Shown here: piece after piece, positions 40,632 through 49,276 of the stretch
Layout: each line of letters begins with the position of its first letter
Position numbering within the stretch: position 1 is the stretch's first letter
Source of the DNA: Streptomyces sp. A1277
Lineage (GTDB): Bacteria; Actinomycetota; Actinomycetes; Streptomycetales; Streptomycetaceae
Assembly (NCBI RefSeq): GCF_004795015.1
Contig: NZ_SSBI01000048.1
Coordinates: 1-64,000 of the forward strand
DNA length: 64,000 nucleotides
Direction of reading: 5' to 3'
The notes under the pieces: generated by a model
The model's input: only the letters and a program-made list of their open reading frames with translations
The model's database searches: none
What the model was told of the DNA's origin: nothing
Program-made: the position numbers and the translations under genes

Positions 40632-41617
40632 GGGAGTTCGGTTACGAACGGGCCCACGACGTCGCCGGGGCGGTCGCCCTCCTCTGCAGCGACCCCGGCG
40701 CCCGGCTGCTCGGCGGCGGCAGCAACCTCGTCGACCTGATGAAGGCGGGCGTGGAGCGTCCCACCCTCCTCATCGACGTCCAGGAACTCCCGCTCGACGG
40801 CATCGAGTCCACCCCCGAAGGCGGGCTGCGCATCGGGGCGACGGTCAGCAACAGCGACCTGGCGGCCCACCCCGATGTAAGGCGCCACTACCCGGCCCTC
40901 GCGCAGGCGCTGCTCGCCGGTGCGTCCGGGCAGCTGCGCAACATGGCGACCGTGGGCGGGAACCTCCTCCAGCGCACCCGCTGCGGCTACTTCGCCGACC
41001 TGAGCAAACCCTGCAACAAGCGGACACCCGGCAGCGGTTGCCCCGCCATCGCGGGCGAACACCGCAACCACGCCGTCCTCGGCGCGTCCGAGCACTGCGT
41101 CGCCACCCACCCCTCCGACATGGCGGTCGCCCTCACGGCGTTCGACGCGGTCATCTCGTACGAGACGGCCGAGGGGCCCGGTGACCTGCCGATCGACGCG
41201 TTCTACCTACCCGTGGGCGACACCCCGCACATCGAGACCGCGCTCCCCGCCGGCGCCGTGATCACCGGTGTCACGCTGCCGCCGGCACCCGCCGCGTACT
41301 CCCACTACCGCAAGGCGCGCGAGCGCGCCTCGTACGCGTTCGCGATCGGCTCGGTCGCCGCCGCGCTCGACGTGCACGACGGAGCCGTGCACGACGTCCG
41401 GCTCGCGTTCGGGGCGGTCGCCTCCCGGCCGTGGCGGGCCCGCGCCGCCGAGCGGGCGCTGACCGGCGGCCCGGCCGACGCGGACGCCTTCGCCGCGGCA
41501 GCGGACGCCGAACTGGCCGCCGCGCAGCCGCTGCCCGGCAACGGCTACAAGGTGACGCTGATGCGCAACCTCGTCGTGGCCGTGCTCACCCGACTCGCCG
41601 AGGAGGCCGCCCGATGA
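40628..41617 (+). CDS. FAD-binding subunit M (YagS/PaoB-like) with extra Cys loop
   Basis: 329 residues. FAD-binding motifs are ARLLGGGSNLVDLMKAG and ATVGGNLLQRTRCGYF. A Cys-rich insertion, with Cys in RTRCGYF, KPCNKR, GSGCPAI and SEHCVATH, matches the additional 4Fe-4S cluster loop known from PaoB and 4-hydroxybenzoyl-CoA reductase-type subunits. ATG 40628 overlaps the preceding stop (ATGA), and its own stop overlaps the next ATG, so the three subunits are translationally coupled. Confidence 0.93.
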   Translation: MREFGYERAHDVAGAVALLCSDPGARLLGGGSNLVDLMKAGVERPTLLIDVQELPLDGIESTPEGGLRIGATVSNSDLAAHPDVRRHYPALAQALLAGASGQLRNMATVGGNLLQRTRCGYFADLSKPCNKRTPGSGCPAIAGEHRNHAVLGASEHCVATHPSDMAVALTAFDAVISYETAEGPGDLPIDAFYLPVGDTPHIETALPAGAVITGVTLPPAPAAYSHYRKARERASYAFAIGSVAAALDVHDGAVHDVRLAFGAVASRPWRARAAERALTGGPADADAFAAAADAELAAAQPLPGNGYKVTLMRNLVVAVLTRLAEEAAR

Positions 41618-43746
41618 CCACGACCACCGGCACGAGCGCCGCCACCGGAGCCGTCGGCTCGGGCCGCACCCGGGTGGAGGGCCGCGACAAGGTCACCGGG
41701 GCCGCCCGCTACGCCGGCGAGATCCCGTTCGCCCGCCTCGCCCACGGCTGGCTGGTCCTCTCCACGGTGGCCCGGGGACGGATCACCGCCGTGGCGGACG
41801 AGCCGGTCCTCGCCATGCCCGGCGTCCTCGCCGTGCTGCACCACGGGAACGCGCCGCGTGTCGACATCGACTACGTGGGAATGCTGGGGCGGCCGAACCC
41901 GGTCGTCGGGCTCTTCCAGCACGACCGGGTGCCGTTCGCCGGCTGGCCGGTGGCCCTGGTGGTGGCCGAGACGTCCGAGCAGGCCAGGGAAGCGGCCGAG
42001 GCCCTGGCCGTCAGCTACGAGCAGGAGCCGCACGACGTGGCGTTCCGCGCCGGACGCGACGACGCCTACCGTCCCGAGGACATGGTGCAGGCCGACGCCG
42101 AGAAGGGGGATGTGGAGGCGCGGTTCGAGGGCGCCGCGTTCGTCGTGGACGAGGAGTACACCACGCCGGAGGAGCACCACTGCACGATGGAGCCGCACGC
42201 CGCGACCGCCCGCTGGGACGACGGCCGGCTCGACGTCGTCGACTCCAACCAGGGCAGCAGCTGGGTGGCCGGCGAACTCGCCCGGCTCTTCTCCCTGGAC
42301 CCCGCCTCGGTGCGGGTGCGGTCCGAGCACATCGGAGGCGCCTTCGGGTCCAAGGGGCTGAGCGCCCACCAGGTCGCCGCAGTCATGGCCACCACCGTCC
42401 TCCAGCGGCCGGTGCGCGTCGTCATGACCCGGCGTCAGATGTTCTCGCTCGTGGGGTACCGCAGCCCCACGGCCCAGCGCGTCAGGATGGCGGCCGACAC
42501 CGACGGCAGGCTGCGCGCCTTCGACCACGACGCGCTGAACCTCACCTCGACCGTCCACGAGTTCGTCGAGACGAGCGCCGTGCTGGGCCGTGTCATGTAC
42601 GACGCCGACGCGCACCGCAGCCGCCACCGGCTCGTCCGGCTGGACGTGCCGACGCCCACCTGGATGCGCGCCCCGGGAGAGGCGCCCGGCTCCTTCGCCA
42701 TCGAATCGGCCCTGGACGAACTGGCCGAGAAGTGCGGTGTGGACCCGATCGCGCTGCGGGCCCGCAACGAACCCGCGACGGGCCCCGTGTCGGGCCTGCC
42801 GTTCAGCAGCCGCAACGTACTCGCATGCTTCGAGGAGGGCGCCCGCAGGTTCGGCTGGGCGGACCGCGACCCGCGCCCCGGCCAGCGCCGCGAAGGGCGC
42901 TGGCTGCTCGGCACCGGCACGGCCGCGGCCTCCTACCCCTCCGGGGTCGGCCGGTCCACGGCCGCCGTGACCGCCGAGGCCGACGGCACCTTCACCGTAC
43001 GGATCAACGCGGCGGACATCGGGACCGGCGCCCGTACCGCCATGACGCTCGTCGCCGCCGACGCGCTCCAGGTCGGCCCGGACCGCGTCCGGGTGCGCAT
43101 CGGCGACAGCGACCTGGGCCACGCGATGATCGCCGGCGGCTCGACGGGCACCCGCTCCTGGGGCTGGGCCGTCCGGCTCGCGGCGAGCGATGTGCGCGAA
43201 CGGCTGGCCCTGGGCGGCGCCATCCCGCCCGAGGGGATCACCGCCCGCTCGGACACCGCCGACGCCATCGGCGCCCTCCCGCAACAGGAACGGCACTCCT
43301 TCGGCGCGCAGTTCGCCGAGGTCGCGGTGGACGTCACCACCGGCGAGGTACGCGCACGCAGGCTGCTGGGCATCTTCGCCGCGGGCACCATCGTCAACCC
43401 GCTCACCGCCCGCAGCCAGCTCATCGGCGGCATGACGTGGGGCCTTTCCATGGCGCTCCACGAGGAGGCGGTCCGCGACGCGGCGTCCGGCGGTCACGTC
43501 AACGCCGACCTCGCCGGCTACCACGTCGCCGCCCACGCCGACGTGCCGCTCATCGAGGCGGACTGGGTGGACGACCACGTGCCTGGCGACCCCGTCGGCA
43601 TCAAGGGCATCGGCGAGATCGGCGTCGTCGGAGTCGCCGCCGCCCTCGCCAACGCGGTGTGGCACGCCACCGGCGTCCGCCACAGGCACCTGCCGATCCG
43701 GCCGGACCGGGTCCTGCGAGCGGCGGGGGACACCCCGGGTGCTTGA
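41614..43746 (+). CDS. Molybdenum-cofactor subunit (YagR/PaoC-like, xanthine dehydrogenase family)
   Basis: 710 residues. It begins with VEGRDKVTGAARYAGEIP. The molybdopterin contacts include NQGSSWV, EHIGGAFGSKG and APGEAPGSFAIESALDELA. The catalytic Glu is in GIKGIGEIGVVG near the C-terminus. It hydroxylates a substrate using water as the oxygen source. The aldehyde oxidase-like set (PaoABC type) suggests aromatic aldehydes, but this is inference. ATG 41614 overlaps the preceding stop by 4 bp. Confidence 0.94.
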   Translation: MTTTTGTSAATGAVGSGRTRVEGRDKVTGAARYAGEIPFARLAHGWLVLSTVARGRITAVADEPVLAMPGVLAVLHHGNAPRVDIDYVGMLGRPNPVVGLFQHDRVPFAGWPVALVVAETSEQAREAAEALAVSYEQEPHDVAFRAGRDDAYRPEDMVQADAEKGDVEARFEGAAFVVDEEYTTPEEHHCTMEPHAATARWDDGRLDVVDSNQGSSWVAGELARLFSLDPASVRVRSEHIGGAFGSKGLSAHQVAAVMATTVLQRPVRVVMTRRQMFSLVGYRSPTAQRVRMAADTDGRLRAFDHDALNLTSTVHEFVETSAVLGRVMYDADAHRSRHRLVRLDVPTPTWMRAPGEAPGSFAIESALDELAEKCGVDPIALRARNEPATGPVSGLPFSSRNVLACFEEGARRFGWADRDPRPGQRREGRWLLGTGTAAASYPSGVGRSTAAVTAEADGTFTVRINAADIGTGARTAMTLVAADALQVGPDRVRVRIGDSDLGHAMIAGGSTGTRSWGWAVRLAASDVRERLALGGAIPPEGITARSDTADAIGALPQQERHSFGAQFAEVAVDVTTGEVRARRLLGIFAAGTIVNPLTARSQLIGGMTWGLSMALHEEAVRDAASGGHVNADLAGYHVAAHADVPLIEADWVDDHVPGDPVGIKGIGEIGVVGVAAALANAVWHATGVRHRHLPIRPDRVLRAAGDTPGA

Positions 43747-44863
43747 GATCGCTGACCGGCTGCACCCCTGGTTCGAGGACGGCCGGGACTTCGCCGTCGC
43801 CACGGTCGTGTCCGTCGACGGCAGCGCGCCGCGCGGCCCCGGCGCCGCCCTGGCCGTCGACCGGGAGGGAGCCGTCGTGGGCTCCGTCTCCGGGGGCTGC
43901 GTGGAAGCAGAGGTGTACGAACTCTGCGAGCAGGCCCTGGGCGACGGGCGGACCGTACGTCGGCGCTTCGGGTACAGCGACGAGGACGCCTTCGCGGCCG
44001 GGCTCACCTGCGGGGGCGTCATCGACATCCTGATCGCACCGGTGCGGGAGGCCGCACCGGTGCTGCGGGAGGCGGTAGCGGCCGCGACCCGGCGGGAGGC
44101 GGTGGCGCTCGCCCGGGTGGTCCGCGGCCCCGGCGACCTGCTCGGCGGCGCCCTGACCGTACGCGCCGACGGATCGTACGAGGGACACCTCGGCGGCCGC
44201 CCGGAACTCGGCCACGCGGCGGCGGCCGAGGCCCGAGCCCTGCTGGACACCGGACGCAACGGCACCGCCGAGATCGCCGAGGACGGCTCGCACTGCCCCG
44301 GCGGCCTCACTCTGTTCGTGGAGTCGAGCCTGCCCCCGCCCCGCATGATCGTCTTCGGTGCCGTGGACTTCGCCACCGCGCTCGTCCGGGCCGGCGCGTT
44401 CCTCGGCTACCACGTCACCGTGTGCGACGCCCGGCCGGTCTTCGCCACCCCGGCCCGCTTCCCCGAGGCCGACGACGTGGTGGTCGACTGGCCGCACCGC
44501 TATCTGCGGGGCACGACGACCGACGACCGGACCGTCCTGTGCGTCCTCACCCACGACACCAAGTTCGACGTGCCGCTCCTGGAGACGGCCCTGCGGCTGC
44601 CGGCCGCGTACGTCGGCGCGATGGGCTCCCGCCGCACTCACGAGGAGCGCAACCGGCGCCTGCGTGAAGTCGGTGTCACGGAGCACGAGCTGTCCCGGCT
44701 GCACTCTCCGATCGGCCTCGACCTCGGTGCCCGCACCCCCGAGGAGACCGCCCTGTCCATCGCGGCGGAGATCGTCGCGGTGCGCCGGGGCGGCACGGGT
44801 GCACCGCTCACGGGTTCGCACGCGCCCATCCACCACGAGGCGCGCCTGCCGGACAGAGCCTAG
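43739..44863 (+). CDS. xdhC: XdhC-family molybdenum cofactor insertion/sulfuration factor
   Basis: 374 residues. The N-terminal XdhC_CoxI domain has FAVATVVSVDGSAPRGPGAA and VSGGCVEAEVYE; the C-terminal Rossmann domain has RMIVFGAVDFATALVRAGAF and AAYVGAMGSRRTHEER. XdhC binds the cofactor, helps add its terminal sulfur and delivers it to the xanthine-dehydrogenase-type enzyme. The usual GxGxxA of the Rossmann loop reads GAVDFA. GTG 43739 overlaps the Mo-subunit gene by 8 bp. Its stop lies in the 44860-44877 palindrome. Confidence 0.93.
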   Translation: MLEIADRLHPWFEDGRDFAVATVVSVDGSAPRGPGAALAVDREGAVVGSVSGGCVEAEVYELCEQALGDGRTVRRRFGYSDEDAFAAGLTCGGVIDILIAPVREAAPVLREAVAAATRREAVALARVVRGPGDLLGGALTVRADGSYEGHLGGRPELGHAAAAEARALLDTGRNGTAEIAEDGSHCPGGLTLFVESSLPPPRMIVFGAVDFATALVRAGAFLGYHVTVCDARPVFATPARFPEADDVVVDWPHRYLRGTTTDDRTVLCVLTHDTKFDVPLLETALRLPAAYVGAMGSRRTHEERNRRLREVGVTEHELSRLHSPIGLDLGARTPEETALSIAAEIVAVRRGGTGAPLTGSHAPIHHEARLPDRA

Positions 44864-44877
44864 TGCCGCGGCCCTAG
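44860..44877. terminator. 18-bp near-palindrome carrying both stop codons of a convergent gene pair
   Basis: CTAGTGCCGCGGCCCTAG differs by one base from the perfect palindrome at 13325-13342. It contains the TAG of xdhC (44861-44863) and the TAG of the minus-strand ABC-F gene (44874-44876), in the same geometry with 10 bp between the stops. Confidence 0.65.
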
Positions 44878-46499
44878 CCGCCCAGCCGCAGTGCGCGCCC
44901 CCGCCACCGCCGGCGCAGCCAGCGGTCGTGGCTGGCCACCACGACCGCGCCGGGCCCCGGGCCCAACGCCTCCTCCAACTCGTCGCACAGCCCGGGCGAG
45001 AGGTGGTTGGTCGGCTCGTCCAGCAGCAACAGCTCCGGCGGACGGGCCATGAGCAGGGCGAGGGCGAGCCTGCGCCGCTGACCCGCCGACAACTGACCCA
45101 CCGGCTTGTCCGCGTCCGCCTCGCGCAACAGGCCGAGCGAGGCCAGCGGCACCCGCTCCGCCCGCTCGTAGCCCAGCACACGTTCGTACGTGTCGCCTGC
45201 GGTCCGGTCCGGCCGGGCGAACACGGTGTCCTGCGCGAGCACCCCGACGCTCAGACCCGGCCGCCGGTCCACCTCGCCCTGTGCGCCGAGCCGCCCGGCG
45301 AGCACCGCCAGAAGTGTCGACTTCCCGGCCCCGTTGCCGCCCGTGACCAGCAGGCGTTCGGACGCCGCGATGTCGAGCCGGTCGACGGTCAGGCGGCCCG
45401 GGACCCGTATGTCCCGCAAGGACACCAGGGTGCCCGGCTCGGACGGCTCGGCGCGGGCGGTGTACCGGAAGCGCAGCGGGCGGGGCGGCTCAGCGACCTG
45501 GCGGCGCTCCAGCTCGTCCAGCCTGCGGCCGGCATTGCGGACCCGGCGCGCGATCTGGCTCTGCACCCGGCCCGCCCGCAGCCCGTACCCCATCTTCTCG
45601 CTGTCGCGGGGCCCGCGGTCCGGCGCGACCTGGCGCGCGGTCACCGCGGCCGAACGGCGCAGGGCCTCGATCTCCTCCTGCTCCTCGGCATACCGGCGCT
45701 CCCAACGCACCCGCTCCGCACGCTTCTCGGCCAGATAGGCGCTGTACCCGCCGCCGTACCGCACGGGCCCCTCGACCGCCGGATCGAGGTCGATCAGGTC
45801 CGTGCACACGGCGTCGAGAAAGGCCCGGTCGTGGCCGGCCATCACCACCGGCCCCGGCATCGTCCGCAGCTGCTCCTCCACGAACGCGGCGGCCTCGTCG
45901 TCCAGATGGTTGGTCGGCTCGTCCAGGAGCAGGGCGGACGGCCGGCGCACCAGCAGTGCGGCGAGGGCCAGCCGGCCGCGCTGCCCGCCCGAGAGCGAAC
46001 CGAGTGTCCGCTCGTGCGGCAACGCGGCGAGGCCGAGCCCGCCGAGCAGGACGGCCGCGCGCCGGTCGGCGTCCCAGGTCTCCCGTTCCTCGGCCTGTTC
46101 GAGCCGCCGGCCGTACGTCTCCAGGAGCTCCGCGTGGTCCGGGGCGCTCTCTGGCGTACGGGCGAGCAGTCCGGCGAGCCGGTCGAGTTCCGCGAGGTCC
46201 GCCCGGGCCTCGCGCAGCGCGTCGTCCAGGACGTCCGCGACGGTGGAGCGCGCGTCGAAGGGCATCTCCTGGTGCAGGAAGCCGACATCGGCGGGCCGCG
46301 TGACGTGGCCCGCGTCGGGCTCGTCCGCCCCCGCGAGCACCCGCAGCAGAGTCGATTTTCCGACGCCGTTCTCGCCGATCAGGCCGATGCGGTGGCCGGG
46401 CGACGCGGTGAGCGACACTCCGTCGTGGACGCGCCTGGTGCCGAGGGTGCGGACGAGGCCGTGGGCGAGCAGGGCGGGCAGCCGGGTGGTGGCGGTCAT
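44874..46499 (-). CDS. ABC-F ATPase 1
   Basis: 541 residues with two ABC ATPase domains and no membrane domain. Domain 1 has the Walker A GENGVGKST at 42-50, the signature LSGGQRGRLALA and the Walker B region LLLDEPTNHLDD. Domain 2 has GGNGAGKST, LSAGQRRRLALA and LLLDEPTNHLS. The interdomain linker (about 235-330) is charged and helical. ABC-F proteins bind the ribosomal E site to relieve stalling or displace antibiotics. I chose ATG 46499. It lies 78 bp downstream of ABC-F 2. Confidence 0.93.
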   Translation of the reverse strand: MTATTRLPALLAHGLVRTLGTRRVHDGVSLTASPGHRIGLIGENGVGKSTLLRVLAGADEPDAGHVTRPADVGFLHQEMPFDARSTVADVLDDALREARADLAELDRLAGLLARTPESAPDHAELLETYGRRLEQAEERETWDADRRAAVLLGGLGLAALPHERTLGSLSGGQRGRLALAALLVRRPSALLLDEPTNHLDDEAAAFVEEQLRTMPGPVVMAGHDRAFLDAVCTDLIDLDPAVEGPVRYGGGYSAYLAEKRAERVRWERRYAEEQEEIEALRRSAAVTARQVAPDRGPRDSEKMGYGLRAGRVQSQIARRVRNAGRRLDELERRQVAEPPRPLRFRYTARAEPSEPGTLVSLRDIRVPGRLTVDRLDIAASERLLVTGGNGAGKSTLLAVLAGRLGAQGEVDRRPGLSVGVLAQDTVFARPDRTAGDTYERVLGYERAERVPLASLGLLREADADKPVGQLSAGQRRRLALALLMARPPELLLLDEPTNHLSPGLCDELEEALGPGPGAVVVASHDRWLRRRWRGRALRLGG

Positions 46500-46577
46500 G
46501 GGTACCTCCGACGTGATCGGTTCTGGGCCCGCCGGGCACGGAGCCTCGGGCGCGGGCCTGGACGGCACGTCAGCGGT

Positions 46578-48212
46578 TCACGTCTGCGGGGCCCCCGTCT
46601 CCCGCAGCTCCCCGCCGGCCAGCCGGAGCCAGCGGTCCACGCCGATCCGTTCCAGGAACCGTTCGTCGTGGCTGACCACCACGAACGCCCCGCGATAGGA
46701 GGCGAGCGCGCTCTCCAGCTGATCGGCGCTGACCAGGTCGAGGTTGTTGGTCGGCTCGTCCAGGAGCAGCAGTTGCGGGGCCGGCTCCGCGCACAGGACG
46801 CAGGCCAGCGTGGCCCGCAGCCGTTCACCGCCCGACAGCACGCCCACGGGCAGGTGGGCGCGGTCGCCGCGGAAGAGGAAGCGAGCCAGCAGGTTCATCC
46901 GCTCCGCCTCCGTCCGGTGCGGGGCGAACGCGGCGAAGTTCTCGGCCACCGTGCGGTCGAGGTCGAGCAGGTCGAGGCGTTGCGAGAGGTAGGCGATCCG
47001 TCCGTCGGCACGCTTGATCAGCCCGCCGTCCAACTCCAGGTCGCCGTTGACCAGCCGCAGCAGGGTGCTCTTGCCGGCGCCGTTGGGCCCGGTCAGCGCG
47101 ATGCGTTCGGGCCCCCGGATCGTCAGGTCTACGCCCTCGCCGGCGAACTGCTCCCGGCCGCCGAGGCGGATGCGCATCTGTTCGCCGAGCAGGACCGTGC
47201 GTCCGGCGGGCACGTCGGTGTCCGGAAGGTCGAGTGTGATGCGCTGCTCGTCGCGTACGGCACGCCCCGCCTCGTCCAGACGGGCCTGTGCCTCGCCGAC
47301 CCGGGAGGCGTGGGTCTGGCCGGAGCGGCCCGCGGACTCCTGGGCGCCCCGCTTCATGTTCCCGGCGAAGATGCGGGGCAGTCCGGCGTTCTTGAGGTTG
47401 CGGGCCGCGTTGCTCGCGCGGCGCTCGGCCCGTTCGCGGGCCTGTTGCATCTCGCGCTTCTCGCGCTTCAGCTCCTGCTCGGCGTTGCGGACGTTCTTCT
47501 CGGCCACCTCGCGCTCGGCCTGCACGGCTTCCTCGTAGGCCGTGAAGTCGCCCCCGTACAGGCGCAGTTCCTCCGGGCCGAGTTCGGCGATGCGGTCCAT
47601 GCGGTCCAGGAGCGCGCGGTCGTGGCTGACGAGGAGGAGTGTGCCGTTCCACGCCTCCAGCGTGTCGTAGAGCCGGCGGCGGGCTTCGAGGTCGAGGTTG
47701 TTGGTCGGCTCGTCGAGCAGCAGGACGTCCGGCCGCTTCAGCAGCTGGGCGGCCAGCCCGAGCGAGACGACCTGGCCGCCGCTGAGCGTGCCGATGCCCC
47801 GGTCCAGGGCGATGCCTTCGAGCCCGAGCCGGTCGAGCTGGGCGCGGGTGCGCTCCTCGATGTCCCAGTCGTCGCCGATGACGGCGAAGTGCTCCTCGCC
47901 CACATCACCGGACTCCACGGCGTCCAGCGCGCGGATCACCGCGTCGACGCCGAGCACTTCGGCCACCGACAGGTCGCCGGTCAGGGGGAGGCTCTGCGGG
48001 AGGTAGCCAAGCGTGCCCTCGACCGCGACGGAACCGGCGGCCGGCCGCAGCTCACCGGCGATCAGCTTGAGCAGCGTGCTCTTCCCCGAGCCGTTGGGGG
48101 CGATGAGACCGGTGCTGCCTTGGCCCACCGTGAAGGACAGGCCCGTGAAGACCGGCGTGTCGTCGGGCCAGGAGAAGGAAAGGTTCGAACAGATGACGGA
48201 AGCGTCGGACAT
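46578..48212 (-). CDS. ABC-F ATPase 2
   Basis: 544 residues. Walker A 1 is APNGSGKST at 38-46, then LSGGQVVSLGLAAQ and LLLDEPTNNLDLEARR. Walker A 2 is GPNGAGKST, then LSGGERLRATLA and LLLDEPTNNLDLVSADQ. The long, very charged linker (VAEKNVRNAEQELKREKREM, then RIFAGNMKRGAQESAGRS) probably reaches toward the peptidyl-transferase centre as in antibiotic-resistance ABC-F proteins. I chose ATG 48212, which starts MSDASVICSNLSFSWPDD, over an upstream in-frame ATG. It probably forms an operon with ABC-F 1. Confidence 0.93.
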   Translation of the reverse strand: MSDASVICSNLSFSWPDDTPVFTGLSFTVGQGSTGLIAPNGSGKSTLLKLIAGELRPAAGSVAVEGTLGYLPQSLPLTGDLSVAEVLGVDAVIRALDAVESGDVGEEHFAVIGDDWDIEERTRAQLDRLGLEGIALDRGIGTLSGGQVVSLGLAAQLLKRPDVLLLDEPTNNLDLEARRRLYDTLEAWNGTLLLVSHDRALLDRMDRIAELGPEELRLYGGDFTAYEEAVQAEREVAEKNVRNAEQELKREKREMQQARERAERRASNAARNLKNAGLPRIFAGNMKRGAQESAGRSGQTHASRVGEAQARLDEAGRAVRDEQRITLDLPDTDVPAGRTVLLGEQMRIRLGGREQFAGEGVDLTIRGPERIALTGPNGAGKSTLLRLVNGDLELDGGLIKRADGRIAYLSQRLDLLDLDRTVAENFAAFAPHRTEAERMNLLARFLFRGDRAHLPVGVLSGGERLRATLACVLCAEPAPQLLLLDEPTNNLDLVSADQLESALASYRGAFVVVSHDERFLERIGVDRWLRLAGGELRETGAPQT

Positions 48213-48499
48213 GCGGAGACCTCGCGTGTGAATCCGGGGTCGGCACGGACCGCGGCCCCGGAGGAATGGCCAAGGGAACGACGACATGGCCACTGCGGCG
48301 GCGCCCTGGGCGCCCGCGGTGGCTATCGGCTCCGGGGATCACCCGGAGATGTCGTCGTCGCCTGCCATGCCTGGTCTCCTCGGTACACGCTGAACAGCGT
48401 GACGATCTTATCAGGCGGCCCGGTTCTTACCCCGGGAGTCCTGTCCGTGTGAGCGCACCGTCCCGCACGCCGCTGGATGAGATTCGTTCCGGATCTCAT

Positions 48500-48524
48500 G
48501 TTTTGCCCTGGCTTGCCGTGGTAC
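48500..48524 (+). promoter_or_regulatory. SigB-like promoter in the 48213-48612 intergenic region
   Basis: GTTTTG (48500-48505), 13 nt, then TGGTAC (48519-48524) resembles a SigB promoter with one mismatch (T for G) in GGGTAY. It lies about 90 nt upstream of the 48613 gene. The remainder of the 400-bp divergent gap holds no gene I can support. Confidence 0.45.
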
Positions 48525-48612
48525 CCGCGCTGCGAAAGCCCGCTGGCGGGCGGAAGGGCTCGGGTCCGGGCCTTCGCGCGGCGGCCAGGGGAAACGTCGA
48601 GGGAGGTACGAC

Positions 48613-49275
48613 ATGGATGACGCCGGACGTGTTCAGCAAACGGGGCAGGCGGCGAAGGAACAGACGGCTGCGACTGCGGAACAGACGAAGCAGGGGGCCG
48701 CTGAAGTGGCCGGAACCGCTGCGGAGCAAGCCAGGGCAGTGGCCGATGAGGCGCGCCACCAGGCCGGAAACGTGGTGAGTGACCTCCGGCAACGTCTGCT
48801 GGAGCAGGGCCAGGAACAGACGGAGCGGCTCGCGGGAACCGTGCGGCAGTGGGCGGATGACTTCGCCGGGCTCGCACGGAACGCTCCCGGGGACTCGCCG
48901 GCCCGCAGCCTCGCGGCCCAGGCCGCCGACCGGGGACATCGTACGGCGGACTACCTGGGCAAGAACGGCCTGGAGGGACTGGTGGGCGACCTCCAGGGCT
49001 TCGCGCGTCGGCGGCCGGGTGCCTTCCTGGGCGGCGCGGTGCTCACCGGCCTGCTCGTCGGCCGTGTCGCGAAGGCGGGAAAGGCGGCCCACACCGCCGA
49101 CGGCGCGCGGCAGGAGCCGGAGAGTGCCTGGCAGGGGCCCGACGGCGCGCGGCAGGAGCCGGAGAGTGCCTGGCAGGAGCCCGACGGGGCGTGGCGGGAA
49201 CCCGGCCGCGAGGAGAGCAGCCCGCTGCCGCAGGGCACGGTACGGCGGGAGCTGCCCGGCGATCCGGAGGTGTGA
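48613..49275 (+). CDS. Amphipathic Ala/Gln/Glu-rich protein with a C-terminal 14-residue repeat
   Basis: 220 residues. The first 80 are amphipathic helix resembling LEA/apolipoprotein-like repeats (QTGQAAKEQTAATAEQTKQG, AAEQARAVADEARHQAG). A Gly/Ala hydrophobic patch (PGAFLGGAVLTGLLVGRVAK, about 136-155) may contact membrane. The tail has two 14-residue direct repeats of the type DGARQEPESAWQEP plus a partial third. It is the first gene of a holin/DUF3618 set and has GGGAGG before ATG 48613. It is probably an envelope or osmotic stress protein (inference). Confidence 0.82.
   Translation: MDDAGRVQQTGQAAKEQTAATAEQTKQGAAEVAGTAAEQARAVADEARHQAGNVVSDLRQRLLEQGQEQTERLAGTVRQWADDFAGLARNAPGDSPARSLAAQAADRGHRTADYLGKNGLEGLVGDLQGFARRRPGAFLGGAVLTGLLVGRVAKAGKAAHTADGARQEPESAWQGPDGARQEPESAWQEPDGAWREPGREESSPLPQGTVRRELPGDPEV
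49099..49182 (+). repeat. Two 42-bp direct repeats inside the 48613 gene
   Basis: Units 49099-49140 and 49141-49182 differ at one base and encode DGARQEPESAWQ(G/E)P. A degenerate 24-bp third copy follows. A 42-bp unit keeps the reading frame, so copy number could vary between strains. Confidence 0.85.
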
Positions 49276-49276
49276 T

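Noticed and set aside
44358..48452. Very long open frame (over 1300 codons) antisense to xdhC and both ABC-F genes
   Set aside because: It lies opposite well-recognised genes, is rich in Arg, Gly, Pro and Val, shows no domain and follows the GC pattern of the opposite strand. It is a high-GC shadow.
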